Source: Streptococcus oralis subsp. tigurinus AZ_3a (GTDB taxonomy: Bacteria; Bacillota; Bacilli; Lactobacillales; Streptococcaceae). From it: a DNA stretch of 45,781 nt. Location of the stretch: positions 1-45,781 of the forward strand of contig AORU01000016.1 of the NCBI GenBank assembly GCA_000344275.1. The letters are read 5' to 3'. Of this stretch, positions 15,524 through 23,284 are shown one piece after another. Both the position numbers and the translations under genes were made by a program. The first letter of the stretch is position 1; every line of letters begins with the position of its first letter. The notes under the pieces are model-generated. The model worked only from the letters and a program-made list of their open reading frames with translations. It was not told the origin of the DNA and did no database searches.

Positions 15524-15562
15524 ATGTAAACCTACTTTAAAAATCTATTTCAACTTTTTGAC

Positions 15563-15592
15563 AAAAGGGAGGCTTGGATAATACCCAGCCTC
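15563..15592 (-). terminator. terminator of the ulaA-F operon
   Basis: GAGGCTTGG and CCAGCCTC pair with one wobble around a short AT loop just after the ulaF stop. A T-rich stretch follows on the minus strand. Confidence 0.7.
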
Positions 15593-15600
15593 TCATCATT

Positions 15601-16305
15601 TTATATTTGTCCATAATAAGCATTTGGTCCATGCTTACGCTGGTAGTGTTTTTCGAGTATATATCGAGGAGCTGGCTCAACTCGAGGATTAATTTCCTCT
15701 GTGAAGCGATTCATCTTCGATACTTCCTCTAGTACAACTGAGTGATAAACAGCATTCTCTGGGTTTTTGCCCCAAGTGAATGGACCGTGATTACGTACGA
15801 CAATTCCTGGTACTTCAACTGGATTGAGACCACGACGTTCAAACTCTTCAATGATGACCAAACCGGTATCTTTTTCATAAGCTATTTCAACTTCTTCTTT
15901 AGTCAAACTACGAGCACAAGGGATTGAGCCATAAAAATAATCTGCATGAGTTGTCCCATAGAAAGGAATATCACGTCCAGCTTGAGCCCAACCAACGGCT
16001 TCTGTCGAATGGGTGTGGACCACACTACCAATCTCTGACCAAGCCTTATATAACTGCACATGAGTCGGAAGATCAGAAGATGGTCTTAAATCTCCTTCCA
16101 GGACCTTACCATCTAAATCAGTCACTACCATATTTTCAGGTGTCAATTCGTCATAATCTACGCCTGATGGTTTGATAACAATGACACCTAGTTCGCGATT
16201 GACTTCAGATACATTACCCCAGGTAAATTTGACAAGTCCATGTTTTGGTAATGATTGATTGGCATCACAGACTCGTTTACGCATAGCATTGATTACTTGA
16301 TTCAT
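15601..16305 (-). CDS. ulaF: UlaF, L-ribulose-5-phosphate 4-epimerase
   Basis: Last step of the L-ascorbate pathway, giving D-xylulose 5-phosphate. The 234-residue protein is a class II aldolase/epimerase with the phosphate-binding GNVSEV (30-35) and KPSGVDYDEL, and the zinc site HTHSTEAVGW (H97, H99). Length matches AraD/UlaF (about 230). It starts one base after the ulaE stop codon and has no strong Shine-Dalgarno, so it is probably translated by coupling. It is the last gene of the operon; its product feeds transketolase. Confidence 0.93.
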   Translation of the reverse strand: MNQVINAMRKRVCDANQSLPKHGLVKFTWGNVSEVNRELGVIVIKPSGVDYDELTPENMVVTDLDGKVLEGDLRPSSDLPTHVQLYKAWSEIGSVVHTHSTEAVGWAQAGRDIPFYGTTHADYFYGSIPCARSLTKEEVEIAYEKDTGLVIIEEFERRGLNPVEVPGIVVRNHGPFTWGKNPENAVYHSVVLEEVSKMNRFTEEINPRVEPAPRYILEKHYQRKHGPNAYYGQI

Positions 16306-16306
16306 C

Positions 16307-17170
16307 TTACATCAAACCTGCTTTCTTAATAAGTGGATAGAGAAAAGCTTGCGCCTCTTGAATGGCTGCGCGTGTTTCTTCTACAGTTTCACAATTTTCA
16401 GACCACATTTCGATTAGAAAAGGACCATTATAATTGGTTTGCTTTAAAATATCGAAAGATTCTTTCCATTTGACACAACCTTGCCCGAAAGGTACATCTC
16501 GGAATTGTCCCTTTGAACTTTCTGTCACTGCATAAGTATCCTTGAGATGGAGGGCTGCGATGGCATGATGACCAAGATAAAACTCACTGTAAACATCATT
16601 ATGCCATGCAGACACATTACCAATATCTGGATATACAAAGAGGAAGGGTGAGTTAATCACTTTTTCTATAGCCAAGTATTTTTCGATGCTATTGATGAAA
16701 GGATCATCCATAATTTCAATAGCAAGTACTACCTGAGCTTCTTCAGCCCAGTCACAAGCTTTTCTCAAATTTTTGATAAAACGTTGACGTGTCTGGGAGG
16801 ACTTTTCCTCATAGTAAACATCGTAACCAGCTAATTGAATGGTACGAACTCCCAAGTCTTGGGCTAATTCGATACATTTTTTCATGAGTTTCAGAGATTT
16901 TTCCTCTAAAACTGGATCATTTGATCCCAATGGGTAACGACGATGGCCTGAAAAACAGATAGAAGGAATACGAACTCCAGTTTCATAAATCGCTTTGACA
17001 ACTTCCAAGCGCTCTTCCTTGCTCCAGTCAAGTCTTGCTAAACGATCGTCACGTTCATCAACAGACATCTCGACAAAATCAAAGCCTAACTCCTTAGCAA
17101 AATTTAAACGTTCTAGCCAAGTAAAGTGTATCGGGGTTGCCTTTTCATAAATCCCAATTGGACGCGCCAT
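16307..17170 (-). CDS. ulaE: UlaE, L-xylulose-5-phosphate 3-epimerase
   Basis: Converts L-xylulose 5-phosphate to L-ribulose 5-phosphate. The 287-residue protein starts MARPIGIYEKATP and has the TIM-barrel sugar isomerase features of the family: FDFVEMSVDE near the N-terminus, the metal-site acid in AIEIMDDPFINS, and HLKDTYAVTE with the C-terminal LIEMWSEN. Length is as in E. coli UlaE (284). GGGGGT precedes the ATG. It sits between ulaD (3-bp gap) and ulaF. Confidence 0.93.
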   Translation of the reverse strand: MARPIGIYEKATPIHFTWLERLNFAKELGFDFVEMSVDERDDRLARLDWSKEERLEVVKAIYETGVRIPSICFSGHRRYPLGSNDPVLEEKSLKLMKKCIELAQDLGVRTIQLAGYDVYYEEKSSQTRQRFIKNLRKACDWAEEAQVVLAIEIMDDPFINSIEKYLAIEKVINSPFLFVYPDIGNVSAWHNDVYSEFYLGHHAIAALHLKDTYAVTESSKGQFRDVPFGQGCVKWKESFDILKQTNYNGPFLIEMWSENCETVEETRAAIQEAQAFLYPLIKKAGLM

Positions 17171-17173
17171 GGT

Positions 17174-17839
17174 TTACCCCCAAATTCGTTTGATTTCATC
17201 CTTGAAGGCACGCGCTGCTCCTGCTGGATTCGCAGCCTCTGTAATTCCACGACCTGCGATAAAGGTAAAGACATCAACGCCTTCGAAGAGTTTGAGAGTA
17301 TCTACATCTAGACCACCTGTTACAGACACACGGAAGCCCATGTCAATGAGTTTTTTAACCTTATTAAGGTCTTTTTCACCCCAAGTTTCACCAGCAAGAA
17401 GGGCATCACGAGACTGGTGATAAATTGCTTGTGAGATACCTGAATCTAGCCAAAGCTGAGCTTGTTCAAAAGTCCAATCACCATAAAGCTCGATCTGGAT
17501 TTCGCCTCGATCTCCACGTTCAGCCTTGATAGCCTTTAGAGCCGCTTCCATAGTAGGAATAGTTGCACAACAGATACAAGTCATCCAATCTGCTCCACGA
17601 ACGGCATTATTTTGGGCAACTGTTCCACCTGCATCGGCACATTTTGTGTCTGCCACAATAATCTTTTCTGGGAAAAGGCTCCGCAAGACCTCAACCAATT
17701 CACTTCCAACTTGAAGCAAGCAAACAGTTCCAGCTTCGATAATATCTACTTCCTGACCAACAGAAACAGCTGCTTTAATCGCTCCTTGCAAGTCTGAATG
17801 GTCTAATGCAACTTGTAAATTAGGTATTCTTTTTGTCAT
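17174..17839 (-). CDS. ulaD: UlaD, 3-keto-L-gulonate-6-phosphate decarboxylase
   Basis: Decarboxylates 3-keto-L-gulonate 6-phosphate to L-xylulose 5-phosphate. The 221-residue protein belongs to the OMP decarboxylase suprafamily, with VDIIEAGT (E35) and VADTKCADAGG (D64, K66) matching the metal and catalytic positions of the family. I chose the ATG at 17839 (MTKRIPNLQVALDHS) because the homologous N-terminus begins here and GAGG lies upstream. The longer frame to 17908 overlaps the end of the IIA gene and adds no family sequence. Confidence 0.93.
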   Translation of the reverse strand: MTKRIPNLQVALDHSDLQGAIKAAVSVGQEVDIIEAGTVCLLQVGSELVEVLRSLFPEKIIVADTKCADAGGTVAQNNAVRGADWMTCICCATIPTMEAALKAIKAERGDRGEIQIELYGDWTFEQAQLWLDSGISQAIYHQSRDALLAGETWGEKDLNKVKKLIDMGFRVSVTGGLDVDTLKLFEGVDVFTFIAGRGITEAANPAGAARAFKDEIKRIWG

Positions 17840-17855
17840 TTCTTTATTCCTCTTT

Positions 17856-18341
17856 CTAACTTTCCAAATCCAATCCTTCGAGATAAGGGCTATCCTTAGA
17901 TTCTTCAATCATAGCCAAGACATCTTCTTTAGTCTGGCAAGCCTGTAAACGTGCAATAGAATCTTCTAATTCAAACAGGGCAATGATTTGTGGAATGGCT
18001 ACACTTGTGTGAATTTTTGAGCTCGTTGCTGCTAGTGCTAACAAAATAGAAACCTCTTTCCCATCTGAGAACTCAACAGGTTTTTGTAAGGTAATCAATG
18101 AAAAAGCATCTCTTTGCACGCCAGCTTCTGGTCTAGCATGGGGCATAGCCATTCCTGGCATTAAAATATAATAGGGTCCATATTCTTCTGTTGACTCAAT
18201 AATGGCATCGTAATACTCTGGCAAAATTGCCCCACTTTCAATCAAGGGAGCTACTGCTACCTTGACTGCCTCTTTCCAATCCTTAGCCTCTAGACCTAGT
18301 CTAATCGAATCATTTTCAACCAATGCTTGTTTTAAATTCAT
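17856..18341 (-). CDS. ulaC: UlaC, PTS ascorbate-specific EIIA component
   Basis: Cytoplasmic phosphocarrier passing phosphate from HPr to UlaB. The 161-residue protein is an EIIA of the mannitol/fructose type, with the phosphorylated histidine in MPGMAMPHARPE (H68). AAGGAGAG precedes the ATG. A perfect GC-rich hairpin lies in the 48-bp gap after ulaB, so IIA expression may be set separately from IIB and IIC. Confidence 0.92.
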   Translation of the reverse strand: MNLKQALVENDSIRLGLEAKDWKEAVKVAVAPLIESGAILPEYYDAIIESTEEYGPYYILMPGMAMPHARPEAGVQRDAFSLITLQKPVEFSDGKEVSILLALAATSSKIHTSVAIPQIIALFELEDSIARLQACQTKEDVLAMIEESKDSPYLEGLDLES

Positions 18342-18362
18342 ACTTCTCTCCTTTACTGAAGA

Positions 18363-18382
18363 AGGGAGGAAGACTCCTCCCT
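18363..18382 (-). promoter_or_regulatory. intra-operon hairpin between ulaB and ulaC
   Basis: AGGGAGGA and TCCTCCCT form a perfect 8-bp stem with a 4-base loop. Only TCTTC follows on the minus strand, so it is a poor terminator. It may be a partial terminator or an mRNA processing or stability element. Confidence 0.6.
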
Positions 18383-18389
18383 ATATTTG

Positions 18390-18671
18390 CTATTCTAGTA
18401 CTAAACTCAGTTTTTCAGTGATTTCTTTATCATCCATCAAATTGTCTAAACCAATTAATTTCCCATTTGTTCGTCCATCTAATTCATGAATCAGATGAAG
18501 AGAAGCGATTACGATGTCATAGCCTGCTGCTAAACCTTTTGCTTCACCAACACTGCATGAATTGACTGTAAAGTCTGTTTGATTCAGTCTACGGAGAGCA
18601 TTCTCCACTTTCATCTTAATAACCATAGATGATCCCATTCCATTTCCACACGCTGCTAATACTTTAACCAT
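18390..18671 (-). CDS. ulaB: UlaB, PTS ascorbate-specific EIIB component
   Basis: Phosphorylated on cysteine by UlaC and passes the phosphate to incoming ascorbate at UlaA. The 93-residue protein has the P-loop AACGNGMGSS with C8 as the phosphorylated residue, typical of the lactose/ascorbate IIB fold. AAGGAG precedes the ATG. It lies 22 bp after ulaA. Confidence 0.93.
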   Translation of the reverse strand: MVKVLAACGNGMGSSMVIKMKVENALRRLNQTDFTVNSCSVGEAKGLAAGYDIVIASLHLIHELDGRTNGKLIGLDNLMDDKEITEKLSLVLE

Positions 18672-18693
18672 TTTATTTCTCCTTTTCTAGATA

Positions 18694-20151
18694 CTAAGCT
18701 TCTTCTTGAACTTCACCATTGTAATATTTCTCTTTATCTTTTGCTTTGGCAAATTGAAGTTGAGGAATAATAAGCAAGAAGAGACATACAAGTATATAAC
18801 CAACAATACCAAGGTATTTGAAAACATATCCAAATCCAAGCCATGGGAATTCAAAGTCAATATTTCCATGGTAACCACCGTAAGATGCTAAATCAAGAAG
18901 AGCTACACAGAGAGCTCCTAGAGCAACTTGGAGAACACCTGAAATGAAGGATAGGATAACAGCCGCTTTCCATCCGCCGCGTTTATCAGCATAAACCGCA
19001 ATGGCTGCATTATCAAAGAACACTGGTACAAATCCTGTAATAATAAGGACAGGATTTTTAAAGACGATGAGTAAGACAATTGTAATCAATTGACCAATCA
19101 AACCAAAGGCAAATCCTGACAAGACAGCGTTTGGAGAACCAAATCCATAAGAAGCTGCAACGTCGACCGCGGGGAATGAGCCTGGCAACAATTTGTTTGA
19201 AATACCTTGGAAGGCATTTGTCAACTCAGATACAAACATGCGGACACCTTGCATCAAAACGAACAAGTAAACTGAGAAAGTGAAGGCTGTCTGGATAATG
19301 TACATAAAGAAATCTTGTTTAGCAGGATTGAATAACGTTCCTGAAGTAATGACTTCTTTATTAGACATAATGTCCGGACCCAAGATTAAAAGAATAGCTC
19401 CAAAGAAAACGAGCATCAAGGTAGCAGACGCAACAACTGTATCGTGGAAGATTGAGAGAAACTTAGGTAATTTAAGATTATCTAAACTTTCTTCTTTCTT
19501 ACCAAAGCGTCCTGCTATTTTATCTACAAACCAGATTGCAAATTGCTGTTGGTGGCCAATCGCAAATCCGCCACCACCAGTCAAGCGTTGAGTCGCCTCA
19601 ACAGTCATATTTGAACTAACTGCCCAGTAAAGTCCACAGATGATACCGATTGCCGCTGTACCGTAAGCATTACGCAATTGTGGGACTAAGAATAGAACCA
19701 TAAGAGATACGGTTGCAGCCTGTTGTACCATGATGTGACCAGTAATAAATAGGGTTCTTACCTTCGTAATCCTGCGAAGAGCTACAAGCAAGATATTAAT
19801 TCCAAAACCAATCAATAGAGCTGTAGTTGCAGTTCCAACAAAATCTGGAAACTCTGCTGCAATTTTGTTGTTTGCTGCAGCAAGTCCAAAGTAAGGGTCG
19901 ATAACCGCTGCACCAATTTGGAATTTGTAGTTAAGGGCTGCCAATATTGGACGGAAGGTCGCAACCAAACCACCAGCACCCACGTTGAGCAACATATACC
20001 CTACTGTTGCTTTAACAAACCCTGAGAAAACGTCATGGGCAGGTTTTTTCAAAAGTGCGTATCCTATCAACACCAATAAACCTACGAAAAATGCGGGATT
20101 CTGCAAAATATTGCTAGAAAACCAATTTAGAACACTTGAAATGACTTCCAT
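18694..20151 (-). CDS. ulaA: UlaA, PTS ascorbate-specific EIIC permease
   Basis: Membrane permease importing L-ascorbate with phosphorylation. The 485-residue protein is strongly hydrophobic with about eleven or twelve membrane segments. It contains GGGGFAIGHQQQFAIWFVDK and VDVAASYGFGSPNAVLSGF, typical of the SgaT/UlaA family. I chose the ATG at 20151 (MEVISSVLNWF) because AAGGAG lies upstream and the family starts this way; the longer frame runs into the promoter. It is the first gene of the transport and catabolism operon. Confidence 0.93.
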   Translation of the reverse strand: MEVISSVLNWFSSNILQNPAFFVGLLVLIGYALLKKPAHDVFSGFVKATVGYMLLNVGAGGLVATFRPILAALNYKFQIGAAVIDPYFGLAAANNKIAAEFPDFVGTATTALLIGFGINILLVALRRITKVRTLFITGHIMVQQAATVSLMVLFLVPQLRNAYGTAAIGIICGLYWAVSSNMTVEATQRLTGGGGFAIGHQQQFAIWFVDKIAGRFGKKEESLDNLKLPKFLSIFHDTVVASATLMLVFFGAILLILGPDIMSNKEVITSGTLFNPAKQDFFMYIIQTAFTFSVYLFVLMQGVRMFVSELTNAFQGISNKLLPGSFPAVDVAASYGFGSPNAVLSGFAFGLIGQLITIVLLIVFKNPVLIITGFVPVFFDNAAIAVYADKRGGWKAAVILSFISGVLQVALGALCVALLDLASYGGYHGNIDFEFPWLGFGYVFKYLGIVGYILVCLFLLIIPQLQFAKAKDKEKYYNGEVQEEA

Positions 20152-20185
20152 AATTGTTCTCCTTTTGAATTGTTTTTGTAGCTTT

Positions 20186-20191
20186 ATTATA
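20186..20191 (-). promoter_or_regulatory. ulaA promoter -10
   Basis: TATAAT on the minus strand, 34 bp before the ATG. There is no good -35; the arm of the dyad element begins where a -35 would be, as at ulaG. Confidence 0.7.
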
Positions 20192-20196
20192 TATTT

Positions 20197-20210
20197 TGAA
20201 AGCGCAAACA
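20197..20210. promoter_or_regulatory. CcpA (cre) site in the ulaA promoter
   Basis: TGAAAGCGCAAACA fits the cre consensus at 13 of 14 positions. It lies between the -10 and the dyad element, a position expected to repress when preferred sugars are present. Confidence 0.7.
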
Positions 20211-20213
20211 AAA

Positions 20214-20252
20214 AGACCAAGAATTACACAGCGAACTGTTCACTCTTGGACT
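20214..20252. promoter_or_regulatory. candidate UlaR operator upstream of ulaA
   Basis: A 39-bp dyad with outer arms AGACCAAGA and TCTTGGACT and an inner ACAG/CTGT stem. It is the partner of the element at 13734-13772 and lies at the same 22-bp distance from the -10. Confidence 0.7.
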
Positions 20253-20281
20253 GTATAGTTTATGATATTTTAATAATTGGC

Positions 20282-20905
20282 TTATTTTCTCGTAGCTAGA
20301 TAAAACGGAAGAATTTTATCATAAGATTTCAATAAATTTTCTACGATATCTTCTTCAGATGAATTCTCTGTTATAGGGACATCTGATTTGACCGAGACTT
20401 TACGGACTTCCTGACTTCTCAGCTTCTCTCGTAAAGCACAACGATTCTCCTCAGTAGCCTCCACCTTATGACTTTCTCCATTTGAATAGACTAGATAATA
20501 AATTCCTTCTACCGCTGGAAGTTCTAAAACCTTGGCTTGCTTGTCTAAAGTCTGCTCATCTTTCTTGCGCTCGATGAAACTGACTTCCAAAGAAATCCCA
20601 TAATTAGCAGGTGTTCCATATAAACGAAGAGCCATCATAGGTTCTGTCACTTGTCCGTCTCTCTGTAAATAGGCCCAGAAATGCGGTCGCAAGCGTTGCG
20701 CTTGGTTCATCCACTGACTAGTCTGTTGCAGTTGCCATTCTGGATGACTAGCTTGAAAGGTTTTGACCAATTCTGTAAAAGACTTCCGAGCCTCTTGACC
20801 TTTTTGCCGCAAATCCAACATCTTTTCTCTTTCATCGCCAGCTTTATCAGGATTACGGTACTGGACCCCTGCAAATGATAGGTATTCTCTAACTGCTTTC
20901 AGCAT
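20282..20905 (-). CDS. conserved hypothetical protein (possibly HI_0552 family)
   Basis: Function unknown. The 207-residue protein is soluble, charged and without a signal peptide, with no metal or nucleotide motif that I recognise. Distinctive stretches are EWQLQQTSQWMNQAQRL (about 56-72) and HFWAYLQRDG (about 75-84). I tentatively connect it with proteins annotated HI_0552 family; this is from memory and not certain. GGAAAGG precedes the ATG. It lies behind the jag terminator and ends just upstream of the ulaA regulatory region. No clear promoter of its own is seen. Confidence 0.7.
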   Translation of the reverse strand: MLKAVREYLSFAGVQYRNPDKAGDEREKMLDLRQKGQEARKSFTELVKTFQASHPEWQLQQTSQWMNQAQRLRPHFWAYLQRDGQVTEPMMALRLYGTPANYGISLEVSFIERKKDEQTLDKQAKVLELPAVEGIYYLVYSNGESHKVEATEENRCALREKLRSQEVRKVSVKSDVPITENSSEEDIVENLLKSYDKILPFYLATRK

Positions 20906-20928
20906 ATCTGAATCTTTCCTTTCCTAGC

Positions 20929-20953
20929 AAAAAATCAGGACGAACCTGATTTT
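20929..20953 (-). terminator. terminator of rnpA-yidC-jag
   Basis: AAAATCAGG and CCTGATTTT with a 5-base loop, followed by T's on the minus strand, directly after jag. Confidence 0.85.
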
Positions 20954-20960
20954 GCTTTGC

Positions 20961-21947
20961 TTATTCTGCATCTACGACAACATAGCGATTTGGCTCGTCA
21001 CCTTCAGAGTAACTCGTCACGCCATCCATGCGCGAAATAATGCGATGGATAATCTTGCGTTCGCTATTTGACATTGGATCAGTTTGTTGGCTACGTCCTT
21101 CTTCTAAAACGCGAGTCGCCAATTTTTGAGCGTAGGTTTGCAAGACTTCTGCACGGTGTTCAACGTAATCATTGACATTGATTGTGATGTAGAAGGTTCT
21201 TGAATAGCGATTGTAAAGGTAATTTTGCGCTAACAGCTGAAGAGCTTTCAAGACTTTTCCGTGGTAGCCGATAATACGACCTGGTTCATTAGTGTCAATT
21301 TGAAGATTGATAGTGCGGCGATTGTAGTCGCTTGAAATCGTCCCTTCAACATCCATATCATCCACAATGGTTTGAACGTAGCTAGCTACTTCAGTTGCCA
21401 CTTGTTCGATGTCATAACTTGGTTCTACTTTCAAGCCTAAATCTTCCAAAGATTGGCTTGTTGCTTCCTGCGTTTCAGTTTCTTTTTCTGGAGCAGAGTC
21501 CACTTCCTCGGTAGTATCCTCTGGTTCCAAATCATTTAAAATTGAAATATGGCCTGTTTCTTCCAAAATTGTGCTGGCGTGCTTTTCATTTTTCAAGATT
21601 TCAGCCTTGACCTCTTCAGAAACACCTTGACCTTCTTCTTCAATCTTCTTGATAGCTTCCACTACATGCCCCAAATCAACTGTTGCTTCGCTGACGGTCT
21701 TCACTGGTTCATTCTTTTCATTGACTTCTTTAGGAACACCCTTGACGGCCTGCTGATTGGCTTTGATCACTGTCGTTTCACTAATCGCTTCGATATCAAC
21801 TTGAGCTGGCTTCTTACCAAACAAGCCTAAGAACCCTTTTTTCTCTTTCGAAACAACCTTGATGTGGGCCTTCATTCTTGGAATGTCTAATTCTTTCAAC
21901 CCTTTTTGAATTGCTTCTTCAACCGTTGAACCTGTAAATAATACCAT
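20961..21947 (-). CDS. khpB: Jag/KhpB (EloR), RNA-binding regulator of cell elongation
   Basis: RNA-binding protein that pairs with KhpA and controls peripheral peptidoglycan synthesis in streptococci. The 328-residue protein has a Jag_N domain (about 1-52, KKGFLGLFGKKPAQV), a long acidic linker, a KH domain (GRIIGYHGKVL near 228) and a C-terminal R3H domain (RKIIHRII). T89, in SEATVDLG, matches the position phosphorylated by StkP in the pneumococcal protein. GGAGG precedes the ATG. It is encoded right after yidC, the conserved rnpA-yidC-jag arrangement. Confidence 0.93.
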   Translation of the reverse strand: MVLFTGSTVEEAIQKGLKELDIPRMKAHIKVVSKEKKGFLGLFGKKPAQVDIEAISETTVIKANQQAVKGVPKEVNEKNEPVKTVSEATVDLGHVVEAIKKIEEEGQGVSEEVKAEILKNEKHASTILEETGHISILNDLEPEDTTEEVDSAPEKETETQEATSQSLEDLGLKVEPSYDIEQVATEVASYVQTIVDDMDVEGTISSDYNRRTINLQIDTNEPGRIIGYHGKVLKALQLLAQNYLYNRYSRTFYITINVNDYVEHRAEVLQTYAQKLATRVLEEGRSQQTDPMSNSERKIIHRIISRMDGVTSYSEGDEPNRYVVVDAE

Positions 21948-21961
21948 TACCAGATTCCTCC

Positions 21962-22795
21962 TTATTTTTTCTTTTTCTGTGCTTTTTTCAAGGCTTTTCT
22001 CTTCTTGCCTTCTAAATCTTTTTCTGCTTGTGCCACCGCTTCTCTTTCAGCAATAATCTTGAAAGGATTGTTCAAGAAATAGGTTTGCAGAACTTGGTAA
22101 GCATTGGATACAGCCCAGTACAAGGCTACACCACTTGGGGCGGAGATGGCAAAAACAAAGATCAATACAGGCATCCCATACATCATCCCTGTCGTAGCTC
22201 CACTTTTTTCGGATAAAGCTTTATTCGATAACCAGCTACTCAAGAAAGTAAAGACTGCTGCCAAAATCGGAAGGACAAAACTTGTATCTACTCCTCCCAA
22301 ATTAATCCATAAAAAGTGACCTGTTTTCAAAAAGTCTACTCGACTCAAGGCTTGAAAGAGCGCCAAGAGAACCGGCATTTGTATTAAAATTGGCCAGAGT
22401 GAGGATGAATGCTTGATTCCTAACTCTTTATAGACCTTACGCATTTCCTGGTCTAGCTTGGTTCTACTTTCCATATCACGACCCGAATATTGCTCGCGCA
22501 AAGCCTTGATGCGTGGCTGAGCCTCTTGCATTTTTCTAGAGGCAACCATCTGTGTCTGAAAGACCGGTAATAGAATCGTCCGAATCAAAATCGTGAAGAG
22601 GATAATCCCCACTCCAATACTAATGTCAAAGGACAAAAAGCGGATAATTTCAGCAAAAAAATAGACGAATTTACTCCAAAAATCTGTCGAGTCTGCTGTT
22701 ATATCGCTAGCTGTACTATTTGTTGCACAGGCCGTCATGATAAACAAGGACAAGCCCAACAAACTAGTCAACTGTAGTTTCTTTTTCACTCCCAT
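21962..22795 (-). CDS. yidC: YidC membrane protein insertase (lipoprotein form)
   Basis: Inserts proteins into the membrane with or without Sec. The 277-residue protein has a lipoprotein signal with lipobox IMTAC (C23), then five membrane segments typical of Gram-positive YidC/SpoIIIJ. The basic cytoplasmic loop shows [18 protein letters not shown], and the C-terminal tail is rich in lysine. The start at 22795 (ATG) overlaps rnpA by 32 bp and has AGGAAGG before it; a GTG two codons later (22789) is an alternative. The hydrophilic groove residue is expected to be the conserved arginine in [10 protein letters not shown]. Confidence 0.92.
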   Translation of the reverse strand: MGVKKKLQLTSLLGLSLFIMTACATNSTASDITADSTDFWSKFVYFFAEIIRFLSFDISIGVGIILFTILIRTILLPVFQTQMVASRKMQEAQPRIKALREQYSGRDMESRTKLDQEMRKVYKELGIKHSSSLWPILIQMPVLLALFQALSRVDFLKTGHFLWINLGGVDTSFVLPILAAVFTFLSSWLSNKALSEKSGATTGMMYGMPVLIFVFAISAPSGVALYWAVSNAYQVLQTYFLNNPFKIIAEREAVAQAEKDLEGKKRKALKKAQKKKK

Positions 22796-23135
22796 TTCCT
22801 TCCTGGTAAATCTTTGATAACTTTAATACGTGGAGTAGATTTTTCTCCATCTCTGCATATTCCAAGGTTTCCACCCCTTTTCGGGCAATCACGACAAAAT
22901 CGACATGCTCTACCAGACTCCCTTTTACACTTTGTAGAATGTGCCTGATTCGTCTCTTAATTTGATTTCTGGTAACTGCATTCCCCAGCTTTTTGCTGAC
23001 GGACAGTCCTACTCGAAAATGGTTTTGCTGGTTTTCCAATTGGTAGACAACAAATTTTCGATTGGCAAAACTTGTTCCGTCCTTGAAAATCGCCTTAAAA
23101 TCTTTCTCTCTTTTTACACGAAAGCTTTTCTTCAA
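22764..23135 (-). CDS. rnpA: ribonuclease P protein component
   Basis: Protein subunit of RNase P, needed for maturing tRNA 5' ends such as those of the array at the right edge. The 123-residue protein has [20 protein letters not shown] (41-60) and then RRIRHIL, the family's RNR-like signature. The start codon is TTG at 23135, with TGGAG about 7 bases upstream; the homologous N-terminus [13 protein letters not shown] begins exactly there. It overlaps yidC. rpmH, its neighbour in many bacteria, is not beside it. Confidence 0.93.
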   Translation of the reverse strand: MKKSFRVKREKDFKAIFKDGTSFANRKFVVYQLENQQNHFRVGLSVSKKLGNAVTRNQIKRRIRHILQSVKGSLVEHVDFVVIARKGVETLEYAEMEKNLLHVLKLSKIYQEGNGSEKETTVD

Positions 23136-23164
23136 AACTCAACTCCATCTATTAAATTACTACT

Positions 23165-23192
23165 ATTATACCATATTTTTTGAAAAAGCCAA
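23165..23192 (-). promoter_or_regulatory. rnpA promoter
   Basis: On the minus strand: -35 TTGGCT (23187-23192), 16 bp, extended -10 TGG-TATAAT (-10 at 23165-23170). Confidence 0.7.
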
Positions 23193-23222
23193 TAACAGCA
23201 AGGTTTTAGACATTTTCTGCAT

Positions 23223-23253
23223 AAAAAAAGCTGGAAAATCTCTTCCCCAACTT
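23223..23253 (-). terminator. ackA terminator
   Basis: AAGTTGG and CCAGCTT pair, with further inner pairing, followed by a T run on the minus strand. Confidence 0.75.
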
Positions 23254-23284
23254 CTTTTTACAATCAAATTTTATGTGTATTTAC

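Noticed and set aside
20211..20262. The ula dyad as an RNA antiterminator target
   Set aside because: It lies upstream of the promoter -10 and so is not in the mRNA made from it; the regulator also has DNA-binding helix-turn-helix domains.
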